From positions 391,991-455,990 of the forward strand of contig NZ_VOLC01000003.1 in the NCBI RefSeq assembly GCF_009797935.1: DNA of 64,000 nucleotides, read 5' to 3'. The stretch is from Lunatibacter salilacus. Lineage in GTDB: Bacteria; Bacteroidota; Bacteroidia; Cytophagales; Cyclobacteriaceae. Of this stretch, positions 9,784 through 17,505 are shown piece after piece. The position numbers and the translations under genes are program-made. Numbering within the stretch: the stretch's first letter is position 1; every line of letters starts with the position of its first letter. A model generated the notes under the pieces. The model saw nothing but the letters and a program-made list of their open reading frames with translations. It was not told the DNA's origin and ran no database searches.

Positions 9784-10356
9784 ATGAGGAAAATTTTCAC
9801 ATTTCAACAAATTATTTTTCTAGCCAGCATCGCTATATTGGTGGGTTGCGGCGAGCAAAAATCTACTTCAGAGGAGGTTGTGGATTCAGCCGAGATCGAA
9901 GAAACGGTAGAGGAAACGAGGGCTAGCCCACTTCGTAAAATTGAAGGTAAAATCGGCGATAAAACCTTGAAAGTTCAGTACGGTTCTCCTGCAGTGAAGG
10001 GGCGTACCATTTGGGGAGACCTTGTTCCCTTCAGCGAAGTGTGGAGGACCGGTGCCAATGAAGCGACATTTATTGAGAGTGCCCAGGATCTGGTTGTTGA
10101 AGGCCAAACCCTGAAGGCAGGTAAATATTCTCTATTCACTGTACCTATGGAGAATGGGGATTGGACGGTAATCTTCAACTCCGAGTGGGATTTGGAGCAT
10201 GGTCATTTTCAATATAAAGAGGAAAATGACGTGTTGCGAGTAACCTCCACCCCACAATGGGTCAATGAAAGTAAGGAATGGCTTTCAATCCAAGTAACAT
10301 CACCTGGCTTGGTTGTAGAGTGGGAAAAATTAAAGCTGCCTATTGAAATCAAGTGA
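9784..10356 (+). CDS. DUF2911-domain lipoprotein
   Basis: 190 residues from the ATG at 9784; a TTG start at 9757 would put a charged extension before the signal peptide. The signal ends in the lipobox ILVGC, so it is an exported lipoprotein. After an acidic linker rich in Glu, the DUF2911 domain runs to the end, with typical segments such as VQYGSPAVKGRTIWG, FSEVWRTGANEATF and GKYSLFTVP. The family is common in Bacteroidota, often several copies per genome, and has no established biochemical function. It is divergent from the EEP gene and ends before a terminator; a single-gene unit. Confidence 0.9.
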   Translation: MRKIFTFQQIIFLASIAILVGCGEQKSTSEEVVDSAEIEETVEETRASPLRKIEGKIGDKTLKVQYGSPAVKGRTIWGDLVPFSEVWRTGANEATFIESAQDLVVEGQTLKAGKYSLFTVPMENGDWTVIFNSEWDLEHGHFQYKEENDVLRVTSTPQWVNESKEWLSIQVTSPGLVVEWEKLKLPIEIK

Positions 10357-10385
10357 TCAATTCGTGGGCACGAGTAGCTATTGCC

Positions 10386-10418
10386 AAACCTTCCCAATAC
10401 GATTTGGGGAGGTTTTTT
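10386..10418 (+). terminator. Rho-independent terminator after the DUF2911 gene
   Basis: AAACCTTCCCAA pairs with TTGGGGAGGTTT (one G-T pair) around a short loop and runs into TTTTTTG. It lies 30 bases past the DUF2911 stop. Confidence 0.8.
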
Positions 10419-10548
10419 GTTTTTTAGGATTTTTTCTTCCCTACTTTTTTCATAATTTAGTAAAAATGTCAAAATGGCCTTTCTTTTGCAATTTAGTTAA
10501 GAACCAAACGGGTATTCTTTAATCTTACTATAAAAGACCAACGCAACT

Positions 10549-12720
10549 ATGAGTAAAACAATCATTGTCTCCAACCGACTTCCTGTAAGTTTACAGCATA
10601 AAAATGGCAAATTTGAATTTAAACCTAGCGCAGGCGGGTTGGCCACTGGGCTTGGATCCATCTACAAGGAGGGTGAAAATATTTGGATCGGGTGGCCTGG
10701 TAATGACGTAGATAGCCCCGCCCAACGCCAAGAGGTAATAGAGGAGCTAAAGAACCTTAAAATGGCCCCTGTATTTCTTACGAAGGAAGATATTGAGTTG
10801 TATTATGAAGGTTTTAGCAATGAAACCATTTGGCCTGCTTTTCATTACTTCACCCAATACATTAATTATGAAGATTCGTATTGGAAATCCTATGTGGAGG
10901 TGAACCGGAAATTTTGTGATACGATTCTGGAGAAAGCCGAGCCTGAGGACACTATTTGGGTGCACGATTATCAGTTGCTCCTATTGCCTATGATGTTACG
11001 GGAGGCCTTGCCCCAGGCAACCATTGCCTTTTTCCAGCATATTCCATTCCCTTCTTATGAAATTATTAGAATGCTTCCATGGAGAAAAGAACTTTTGGAA
11101 GGAATGGTGGGTGCCGATTTAATAGGATTTCATACCTACGATGACATGCGGCACTTCTTGAGTGCTGTTGGTCGGATATTGGGACTTTCTAATGAAAGTG
11201 GGTACATACAGGCGGATAATCGCCTTGTAAATGTGGATTCGTTTCCCATGGGTATAGACTACGAAAAATTCGCAAAGGCGGCTGTAAGCAAGAAAAGCTT
11301 AGCGAATGTTAAAAAATTCAAATCACTTTTGGGTGAGCAGCAGTTGCTATTGACAATAGATAGATTGGATTATTCAAAGGGAATCCCTCAGCGTATTAGG
11401 GTTTTCGACGAGTTGCTTGAGGCAAACCCAGAATTTCACGGCAAGGTTTCCATGATCATGGTAGTCGTCCCTTCTCGGGCCAAAGTGAAATCCTACATGG
11501 AGTTGAAGGAGGAAATAGATACGTTGGTTGGGAGGATAAACAGTAAATATAGTACGCTTAACTGGGTTCCAGTTCATTATTTTTACAGGAGTTTTCCGTT
11601 TAATGAGCTAAGCGCATTCTACGCCATGTCTGACATTGCGCTGGTTACGCCATTACGAGATGGGATGAACCTGGTTTGCAAGGAATTTGTCGCTTCTAAA
11701 ACAGACAAGAAAGGCGTGTTGATCCTTTCTGAGATGGCCGGTGCGAGTAAGGAACTTGTTGACGCCGTTCTGGTAAACCCCAATGATATGAAGGCTGTAA
11801 AAGAATCCATTATTACGGCACTCAATATGCCCGAAGAAGAGCAAATCCTTCGGATCAGTGCCATGCAGGCAAGTTTAAAAAAATATGATATTTTTCAGTG
11901 GGTTAAAGTCTTCATGAGCCGGCTAGCTCATGTGAAGGATAAGCAAAAAGACTTTCAGTCCAAAGCTATTGATCAGACATTTATAAATGAGTTGGAAAGT
12001 AAATTCAAAGCTGCCAAAAGGCCGGTTTTGTTTCTAGATTATGACGGGACCTTGGTTGGCTTTAAAGCAAGACCTAAGGATGCTTATCCGGATAAAGAAT
12101 TGATAGACCTGGTGGGCCGATTAGCGGAAAGGTGTCAGGTAGTAATCATTAGTGGAAGGGATAAGGAAACTTTAGGAGAATGGTTTGCCGGACAGCAAGT
12201 GGATATGATTGCCGAACATGGGGTATGGATGAAGAAGCAAGGAGTTGATGATTTTGAACTTTATGCTGAGGTGGATGATTCTTGGAAGTCAGATATCCGT
12301 CAGGTCATGGATTATTATGTGTTAAGGACGCCTGGAGCATTTATTGAGGAAAAGCACCATTCTCTGGTTTGGCATTATCGGAAAGTGGAAAGTGGACTAG
12401 GAGATTTAAGGATGAGAGAATTATTTAGTCATCTCAAATACATGGCCAGTGGGCATAACCTACAGGTCTTGGAAGGTAATATGGTGTTGGAAATTAAACG
12501 TCCGGATATCAATAAAGGAAGGGCTGCTACTGCCTTTCTGAAAGGCGAAGAGTATGATTTCATCATGGCTTTGGGTGACGATTGGACAGATGAGGATACA
12601 TTTAAGGCTATGCCAAAGGATTCGTATACTATCAGAGTGGGATATGCATATACCCAAGCCCATTACAATATCAAGAATCCTACTGAAGTACGGAATTTAC
12701 TTTCCCAGTTAGTGAGATAG
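10549..12720 (+). CDS. otsAB: Bifunctional trehalose-6-phosphate synthase/phosphatase
   Basis: Makes trehalose from UDP-glucose and glucose-6-phosphate in one 723-residue cytoplasmic protein. Residues 1-460 are the GT20 synthase: IIVSNRLPVSL at the start, GGLATGL, HDYQLLLLP, QHIPFPSYEI, IDRLDYSKGIP and DGMNLVCKEFVASK (donor-binding region). From about 480 comes the HAD-type phosphatase: LFLDYDGTLVGF with the nucleophile Asp, IISGRD, then GDDWTDEDTF near the end. All key motifs of both halves are intact, so it should be active in both steps. The fused form is usual in Bacteroidota. Trehalose serves as osmolyte and stress protectant. It stands alone; the gap before it is AT-rich and no sure promoter was found. 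Confidence 0.95.
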   Translation: MSKTIIVSNRLPVSLQHKNGKFEFKPSAGGLATGLGSIYKEGENIWIGWPGNDVDSPAQRQEVIEELKNLKMAPVFLTKEDIELYYEGFSNETIWPAFHYFTQYINYEDSYWKSYVEVNRKFCDTILEKAEPEDTIWVHDYQLLLLPMMLREALPQATIAFFQHIPFPSYEIIRMLPWRKELLEGMVGADLIGFHTYDDMRHFLSAVGRILGLSNESGYIQADNRLVNVDSFPMGIDYEKFAKAAVSKKSLANVKKFKSLLGEQQLLLTIDRLDYSKGIPQRIRVFDELLEANPEFHGKVSMIMVVVPSRAKVKSYMELKEEIDTLVGRINSKYSTLNWVPVHYFYRSFPFNELSAFYAMSDIALVTPLRDGMNLVCKEFVASKTDKKGVLILSEMAGASKELVDAVLVNPNDMKAVKESIITALNMPEEEQILRISAMQASLKKYDIFQWVKVFMSRLAHVKDKQKDFQSKAIDQTFINELESKFKAAKRPVLFLDYDGTLVGFKARPKDAYPDKELIDLVGRLAERCQVVIISGRDKETLGEWFAGQQVDMIAEHGVWMKKQGVDDFELYAEVDDSWKSDIRQVMDYYVLRTPGAFIEEKHHSLVWHYRKVESGLGDLRMRELFSHLKYMASGHNLQVLEGNMVLEIKRPDINKGRAATAFLKGEEYDFIMALGDDWTDEDTFKAMPKDSYTIRVGYAYTQAHYNIKNPTEVRNLLSQLVR

Positions 12721-12746
12721 TGACTACGGAAGTATATGGAACCGTA

Positions 12747-13184
12747 TTATACCCTTAGGTAATCTCCTTGCCAATCAGTGATGGCCTTTTTGATGGATAA
12801 AGCTTTTAGATTTTGATCGATTGCTTTTTCCATCAAAGGGACCAGTTCTCCGTCACCCGCAAACCTCAACGCAATAAGCTGAGATAGAGATAGTTTTTTT
12901 TCCATTTCCGAAAAAGACTTTCCAGTCAACTGAAAATACCTAAGCCTCATTTCCAGCCGTATAATTCTATTCTGGTTTTTGAGGGCATAGATTCTCGCTA
13001 TTACCGGGATTAAAAATAGTATAATTGCCCCAACTAAAAGGTATATATAAAAACTCAGATCAGACCTGTCAACATAAGCCTCAGCCAAATTATAAATGGA
13101 CCAAGATAAAAAAACCAATGACAAGGGGGTAATGACAAAATGATGGAGTGGATAGTATCGGATATGATTGCTGTAGGTCTGCAT
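12747..13184 (-). CDS. DUF6526-family membrane protein
   Basis: 145 residues with two hydrophobic helices (HHFVITPLSLVFLSWSIYNL and FYIYLLVGAIILFLIPVIA) near the N terminus and a soluble helical C-terminal half containing RLRYFQLTGKSF and LSLSQLIALRFAGDGELVPL. The layout, with the aromatic N terminus and the LALRFAxDxELxxL segment, is what I recall for DUF6526, a small Bacteroidota/Firmicutes family without known function. It lies convergent to otsAB (26 bases between stops) and 54 bases downstream of the sensory block start-to-stop boundary. Confidence 0.75.
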   Translation of the reverse strand: MQTYSNHIRYYPLHHFVITPLSLVFLSWSIYNLAEAYVDRSDLSFYIYLLVGAIILFLIPVIARIYALKNQNRIIRLEMRLRYFQLTGKSFSEMEKKLSLSQLIALRFAGDGELVPLMEKAIDQNLKALSIKKAITDWQGDYLRV

Positions 13185-13238
13185 GGGTAACTTAATGAAA
13201 GTGGTCTGGTTCGGTGATATGTTGAGAATTGATTATAT

Positions 13239-14291
13239 TTAGGTGTTTCCTCTTAGATTTTCACTTTTCTCTTGCTCAGATTTCTCATTCATACCCAACT
13301 CCTCAGTTTTTCTCACGATTTTGCGTATTATGACATCAATTTCCAGAGCTGAATTTTCTAAATGACCGAGGAATTCGTCGAACTCTTCAGACGGAATGAT
13401 ATTGTTTTTTATCAAATCAATTAGTCCAAGCATGCGGGATAGGGGAGCCCTTACTATGTGGGACTGCGTCCATGCGATTTCTTTCAGTCTTTTATTTTGA
13501 TCTTCAATGATCTGGGTATGGCGGAGTTTCTCCGTTACATCGTTGGCTAAAACGACGGTTGCTTTTCTTCCATTAAAAAAAATTGTGTTGCTCCTAATGT
13601 CCACATCGATGATTTCGCCTGATTTTTTTCTATGCTTAAAAAGACCTTGGAAGAAAGGAGTTTCTAAGTTGGTGGTATCTTGAACAGTTTGTTCCATATC
13701 AACGCCGTCCTTTTGTCGAATATCCCAGATGGTCATGGACAAAAATTCTGTATGGGTATACCCGTAATTGCTAATGGCTGCTTTATTTACATCCAGACAG
13801 TAATGTGTTTCTACATCGTACACCCACATGGGTTGCGGACTTAGTTGGAACAAATCACTGTACCTCAACTCCGACTCTTTAAGTTTAAGCAGGTTTTTGT
13901 TCCGTTCTATATTGTAAGTCAGGCTTTTATAAAGTGTGATGGCGGTCAGGTCGTCTTTCAATAAATAATCTGAAGCGCCTAGTGCCAACGATTTAATGGC
14001 AAAAGACGCATCCGTATATCCAGTCAGGACGATTACCGGCCTTTCGTTCGCCAGCAAAATTATTGATTTTATCAGATCCTCTCCACTTTTGTCAGGCAGA
14101 GAGAGGTCTAAAAAGACAGCATTAAATCGGTGGGAATCATCCTTCAACTTGGAAAGAGCCCCTTTAAAATCCCCTGCTTGAATAATATTTGGGGTCAAAA
14201 TCATCTCCTCCAAAAAATCTCTGACCAAGATATAGTCACCCAGATTATCCTCGATTACAAGTATATTATATAATTCCTTGTCTTTTCGCAT
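13239..14291 (-). CDS. Response regulator with PAS and DHp-like domain, no ATPase
   Basis: 350 residues. Residues 1-125 are a receiver domain with the acidic pair in IEDN, phosphoacceptor Asp in FLDLSLPDKSG, Thr in VLTGYTD and Lys in YLLKDD. A PAS domain follows (about 145-260). The last 75 residues are a two-helix segment resembling the dimerisation/histidine domain: WTQSHIVRAPLSRMLGLIDL aligns with the His box (His then xRxPL). There is no HATPase_c domain: the protein ends right after the helices. It could be a phosphate sink, an acceptor or transfer module, or an adaptor dimerising with a kinase. It starts 6 bases after the preceding response-regulator stop, so they are co-transcribed. 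Confidence 0.88.
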   Translation of the reverse strand: MRKDKELYNILVIEDNLGDYILVRDFLEEMILTPNIIQAGDFKGALSKLKDDSHRFNAVFLDLSLPDKSGEDLIKSIILLANERPVIVLTGYTDASFAIKSLALGASDYLLKDDLTAITLYKSLTYNIERNKNLLKLKESELRYSDLFQLSPQPMWVYDVETHYCLDVNKAAISNYGYTHTEFLSMTIWDIRQKDGVDMEQTVQDTTNLETPFFQGLFKHRKKSGEIIDVDIRSNTIFFNGRKATVVLANDVTEKLRHTQIIEDQNKRLKEIAWTQSHIVRAPLSRMLGLIDLIKNNIIPSEEFDEFLGHLENSALEIDVIIRKIVRKTEELGMNEKSEQEKSENLRGNT

Positions 14292-14296
14292 TAATA

Positions 14297-14728
14297 TTAG
14301 ACTTTCGGAGGTAAGGCTACAACGTTAAACCAAAAATCTTCAATGACCGAAATAGCTTTGATGAAATCACCTACCTCTATAGGTTTGGTTATAAAACAAT
14401 TAGCGTGATTTTTATAAGATCTTCTAATATCAGAATCCGATGAAGATGTCGTCAGCATAATAACTGGAATCTGTTTCAGGTCATCATGGGTTTTAATAAA
14501 CTCAAGGACTTCATGCCCACTTTTTTTCGGAAGATTGATGTCCAATAAGATAATGTCTGGAGTTTTTGCCCGGCCGTAAATACCTTCCCTTAGCAAAAAT
14601 AAGATGGCTTCCTTTCCATCCTTTACTACACTCATCTCGTTGATGATATTCCTTTCCTCTAACGCTTCCTTGGTCAATAAAATATCACCTTCATTATCCT
14701 CCACTAGTAAAAGATGTGTTCTTTTCAT
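14297..14728 (-). CDS. Single-domain response regulator (Rcp1-like)
   Basis: 143 residues consisting only of a receiver domain. LLLVEDNEGDILL carries the acidic pocket, LLDINLPKKSGHEVL the phosphoacceptor Asp, MLTTSSSD the conserved Thr/Ser and FITKPIEV the Lys. The start chosen (ATG 14728, MKRTHLLLVEDN) is the normal family start; an upstream in-frame ATG at 14770 would add 14 residues. This Rcp1 type is typically the partner of kinases with the ASHDLQEPLR box, four of which are encoded upstream. No output domain. Confidence 0.92.
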   Translation of the reverse strand: MKRTHLLLVEDNEGDILLTKEALEERNIINEMSVVKDGKEAILFLLREGIYGRAKTPDIILLDINLPKKSGHEVLEFIKTHDDLKQIPVIMLTTSSSDSDIRRSYKNHANCFITKPIEVGDFIKAISVIEDFWFNVVALPPKV

Positions 14729-15147
14729 TCGCTTTAAATGTGTTTCTTTCAATATTTCTTGGTATAGCAAAAATTAATGATGCTACCCAATTTAATCGAT
14801 TATGACAACCAATTTCTACGTCCAAAATTATTCCTGACGGTATTTGGAAATTAAACTACTATGCAAACTTACAACATCTTAAAGTAAGATTTCTAATTAG
14901 CTGGGTTTATTCCAAATTTCACACCGAATTTAGCAAAGTAATTGAATAGAGTATCCTTTGACTTATACTTTTGTATAAGTCCAATTGTGCTTCGTTAACC
15001 TAAAATTTAATCTAATGCGATATGTCTTGTCGTGCAGGATTCGAATCTGCTTGACCGTACAGAGGAACTCCTAGTATCGGTGAGGGTAATAAGTACGAAG
15101 ATTTTTCATGTTAATTACATGCAATTTTTTGAACGGATAGTTCTGAC
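14729..15147. other. Gap between the kinase operon and the response regulators
   Basis: 419 bases without a convincing gene. It holds a minus-strand TAAGTTTG (-7-like, 14864-14871), a perfect hairpin/palindrome (14960-14981) and a tRNA T-arm-like stretch at 15034-15050. The receiver genes probably have their own promoter here, so they are likely a separate transcript from the kinases. Confidence 0.5.
14960..14981. promoter_or_regulatory. Perfect inverted repeat upstream of the response-regulator pair
   Basis: GACTTATAC and GTATAAGTC (9 bp each, no mismatch) flank TTTT. It is about 90 bases upstream of the candidate -7 box for the receiver genes. No T-run follows on either strand, which argues for an operator or an mRNA hairpin, not a terminator. 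Confidence 0.4.
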
Positions 15148-16503
15148 CTATTCATTTTTTTCCTTTTTTACACTAAAATAAAATGTACTTCCTTTCCCAA
15201 TTTCGGATGTCACCCAAGCATCACCTCCTAAAGTTTGTGCGATTTTCTTTACAATGGCCAATCCGACACCGGTACCCGTATAAGAGTTCTTGTCATGCAA
15301 TCGTTGGAATATCACAAAAATCTTATCAAAAAACTCTTCATCTATCCCAATCCCGTTGTCTGCAACGGAAAATTCCCAGTTTGTATGCGTTTCCTGATGC
15401 CTAATATATATTTCCGGGGAACGATCTTCCGGGCAGTATTTGATGGCATTGCTGATTAGGTTTTGGAAAACCTGTAAGAGTAACACCCGGTGCGTTTTTA
15501 TCACAGGCAGCCCAGAATAATGAAGGGTTACATGTTCTGTCTCCATGTTGTTCTCTATGTAGGAAAAAGCTTCTTCTACGATTGTTTGGACGTTGACAAC
15601 CTCTTCGGATATATGCTCTTTCCCCACTCTGGAATATTCCAACAAGTCCAAGATGACTTGTTTCATCCGCCGGGATCCATCCACCGCAAAATATATATAT
15701 TGTTTTGCCTTATCATCCAATTCCGGACCGTATTTGGTCTCCAGTCGGTTTAGGAAACTGGTAATCATCCGAAGCGGTTCCTGAAGATCGTGGGAAGCCG
15801 TGTAGGCAAAGGTTTCTAACTCCTGATTTTTTGACTGGATTTTCTGCAGCGATTCTTCTAAGCGTTCCTGATTTGATTTAAGTTCGTTTTTCAGCAGGAG
15901 TTGTTCGTTTAAAGTATCCTGCATTCCTTTAAATACCCGCGGAATGAGGATAGAAAACATACCGTTTAAGAAGATCAGATTAGAGGAAATTGCTACCCAC
16001 GAAACAAGGTAGAATTCATCAGATGGATGTACAGCGAAAAATTCGAAATAGATGTTTATTCCATAGAGCGTACAAAACACAATATTGATGGCCACGGAGA
16101 GAAAAGCGAGTCTTTCAGGGAAAATGATGATCATAAATATGGAAACGGCGAGCAAGTAGACCAAGCCGGGTCCAAAACTCCCAAGCGCATCAAAAATAAT
16201 GATTGCGAAAACATAAACGATACAGATGAAAAGTACTTTTTTCAACGCAGTTGGTATGGACCTGCTAAAGGCAATTAAAGCTAATAAAATAACTGCGGCT
16301 ACATCGAAGACTAAGATTGCGTAGAATCCTGCCAACAAAGACGCTATTATACCGGGGATTAAGGCAATTAGGCTAAAGGGAATGATGTAAGTGATGGTAA
16401 TGACAAACAAATAATCCCTCCAATAAGGCAGACCGGAATCTTTAGTGTTAATATCCAGGAAATTTCCTGAAATATAATCTTCGTATGTTTTCCAGATCTT
16501 CAA
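15148..16503 (-). CDS. Membrane sensor histidine kinase (multi-TM N terminus)
   Basis: 451 residues. The first 200 residues are mostly hydrophobic with about six predicted helices (for instance YLFVITITYIIPFSLIALIPG and GPGLVYLLAVSIFMIIIFP), an integral membrane input domain of unknown ligand. A coiled coil (about 200-235) joins it to the DHp domain with the phosphoacceptor in ASHDLQEPLRMI, then the HATPase_c domain with N box (QNLISNAIKYC), DNGIGIDEEF and GTGVGLAIVKK. All catalytic boxes are present. It is the last gene of the four-kinase unit, starting 21 bases after the stop of the preceding kinase. Phosphate acceptors are probably the two receiver proteins downstream. Confidence 0.92.
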   Translation of the reverse strand: MKIWKTYEDYISGNFLDINTKDSGLPYWRDYLFVITITYIIPFSLIALIPGIIASLLAGFYAILVFDVAAVILLALIAFSRSIPTALKKVLFICIVYVFAIIIFDALGSFGPGLVYLLAVSIFMIIIFPERLAFLSVAINIVFCTLYGINIYFEFFAVHPSDEFYLVSWVAISSNLIFLNGMFSILIPRVFKGMQDTLNEQLLLKNELKSNQERLEESLQKIQSKNQELETFAYTASHDLQEPLRMITSFLNRLETKYGPELDDKAKQYIYFAVDGSRRMKQVILDLLEYSRVGKEHISEEVVNVQTIVEEAFSYIENNMETEHVTLHYSGLPVIKTHRVLLLQVFQNLISNAIKYCPEDRSPEIYIRHQETHTNWEFSVADNGIGIDEEFFDKIFVIFQRLHDKNSYTGTGVGLAIVKKIAQTLGGDAWVTSEIGKGSTFYFSVKKEKNE

Positions 16504-16524
16504 TGGATTAGAATTAGTTTGACA

Positions 16525-17475
16525 TTACAAAATTGAATTGTTTTTAGGCAAAGTAAAGTAAAAGGTGCTACCCTTTTCGGGTGACGACATTACCCAAACT
16601 TGGCCATTCAAGGTATCAATTATTTTCTTGACAATCGCTAATCCCATTCCGGAACCTTCCGGATTAAGTATGGGGTTGAGCTGCTGAAAAATGATAAATG
16701 CCTTGTCCATATATACATCTTCAATGCCTATTCCATTATCCGCAACTGCTATTTGCCAATAATTTGGATGTTCATCACAGGATACAGATACTTTTGGGGT
16801 GACTCCTTCTTTGCAAAAGATGAGCGCATTTTCCAATAGGTGGAATAAAACCTGCTGTAATGGGTGACGGAAGGAATATATTTTAGGCAAACCAGAGTGT
16901 TCAATTATGGCTCCGGTTTCAGTAATTTTGCTACTCAATTCATCGCAAATTTCGCCGCAAATTTCTTCCAAAGAAACAATTTCCAATGCTCCTTTTTCTT
17001 TGCCAACCCGGGAGAATTCAAGCAAATCCAGGATTATTTTCCGCATTCTCTTTGCACCATCTATAGCAAAATGAATATATTGGTGGGCTTTTTCATCTAG
17101 TTTATCGTCGTATTTGCGTTCCAGTTGCGCCATAAATGAGGTTACCATACGAAGTGGTTCCTGCAGGTCATGAGAAGCTGTATAGGCAAATTGCTCTAAC
17201 TCCGCATTGGATGCAGTCAGATTTCGGGTTTGAATTTGCAACTTTGCATTTAATTTTTCCAGTTCCAAGATCTTTTCCTGAATGGAATTATTGTACCTTT
17301 TAGCCAGTAAATAGAGGAGTGCTCCCGTGGCTACTACATAAGTAATACCCTTGTATGTCTGATAATTAACGATGTTTTTATCGTCAAAAAACCACTTTAG
17401 CAAAAAGTCACTCAATAGAATCCATAAAACGCCTATTCCGGTATAAAAAATTGTCAATTTTAATTCAGGCTTCAT
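16525..17475 (-). CDS. Short membrane-bound histidine kinase without sensor domain
   Basis: 316 residues: two membrane helices (LTIFYTGIGVLWILLSDFLL and GITYVVATGALLYLLA) with only a very short loop between them, then a coiled coil, DHp (ASHDLQEPLRMVTSF) and HATPase_c (HLLENALIFCK, DNGIGIEDVY, GSGMGLAIVKK). There is no PAS, GAF or HAMP domain, so it may sense through its membrane part or work as a heterodimer with a neighbour. The DHp and ATPase parts are very similar to those of the adjacent kinases, as expected of duplicates. It lies 30 bases after the 1824-residue kinase. Confidence 0.9.
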   Translation of the reverse strand: MKPELKLTIFYTGIGVLWILLSDFLLKWFFDDKNIVNYQTYKGITYVVATGALLYLLAKRYNNSIQEKILELEKLNAKLQIQTRNLTASNAELEQFAYTASHDLQEPLRMVTSFMAQLERKYDDKLDEKAHQYIHFAIDGAKRMRKIILDLLEFSRVGKEKGALEIVSLEEICGEICDELSSKITETGAIIEHSGLPKIYSFRHPLQQVLFHLLENALIFCKEGVTPKVSVSCDEHPNYWQIAVADNGIGIEDVYMDKAFIIFQQLNPILNPEGSGMGLAIVKKIIDTLNGQVWVMSSPEKGSTFYFTLPKNNSIL

Positions 17476-17505
17476 ATTTGGGATTTATAATTAAAAATAT
17501 GTTAA

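Noticed and set aside
15034..15050. tRNA T-arm-like sequence (GCAGGATTCGAATCTGC)
   Set aside because: On the minus strand it resembles a T-arm, but the universal G53-C61 pair is A-C. No matching 5' acceptor strand or anticodon arm was found within 70 bases on either strand. It could be a tRNA remnant but is not a gene.
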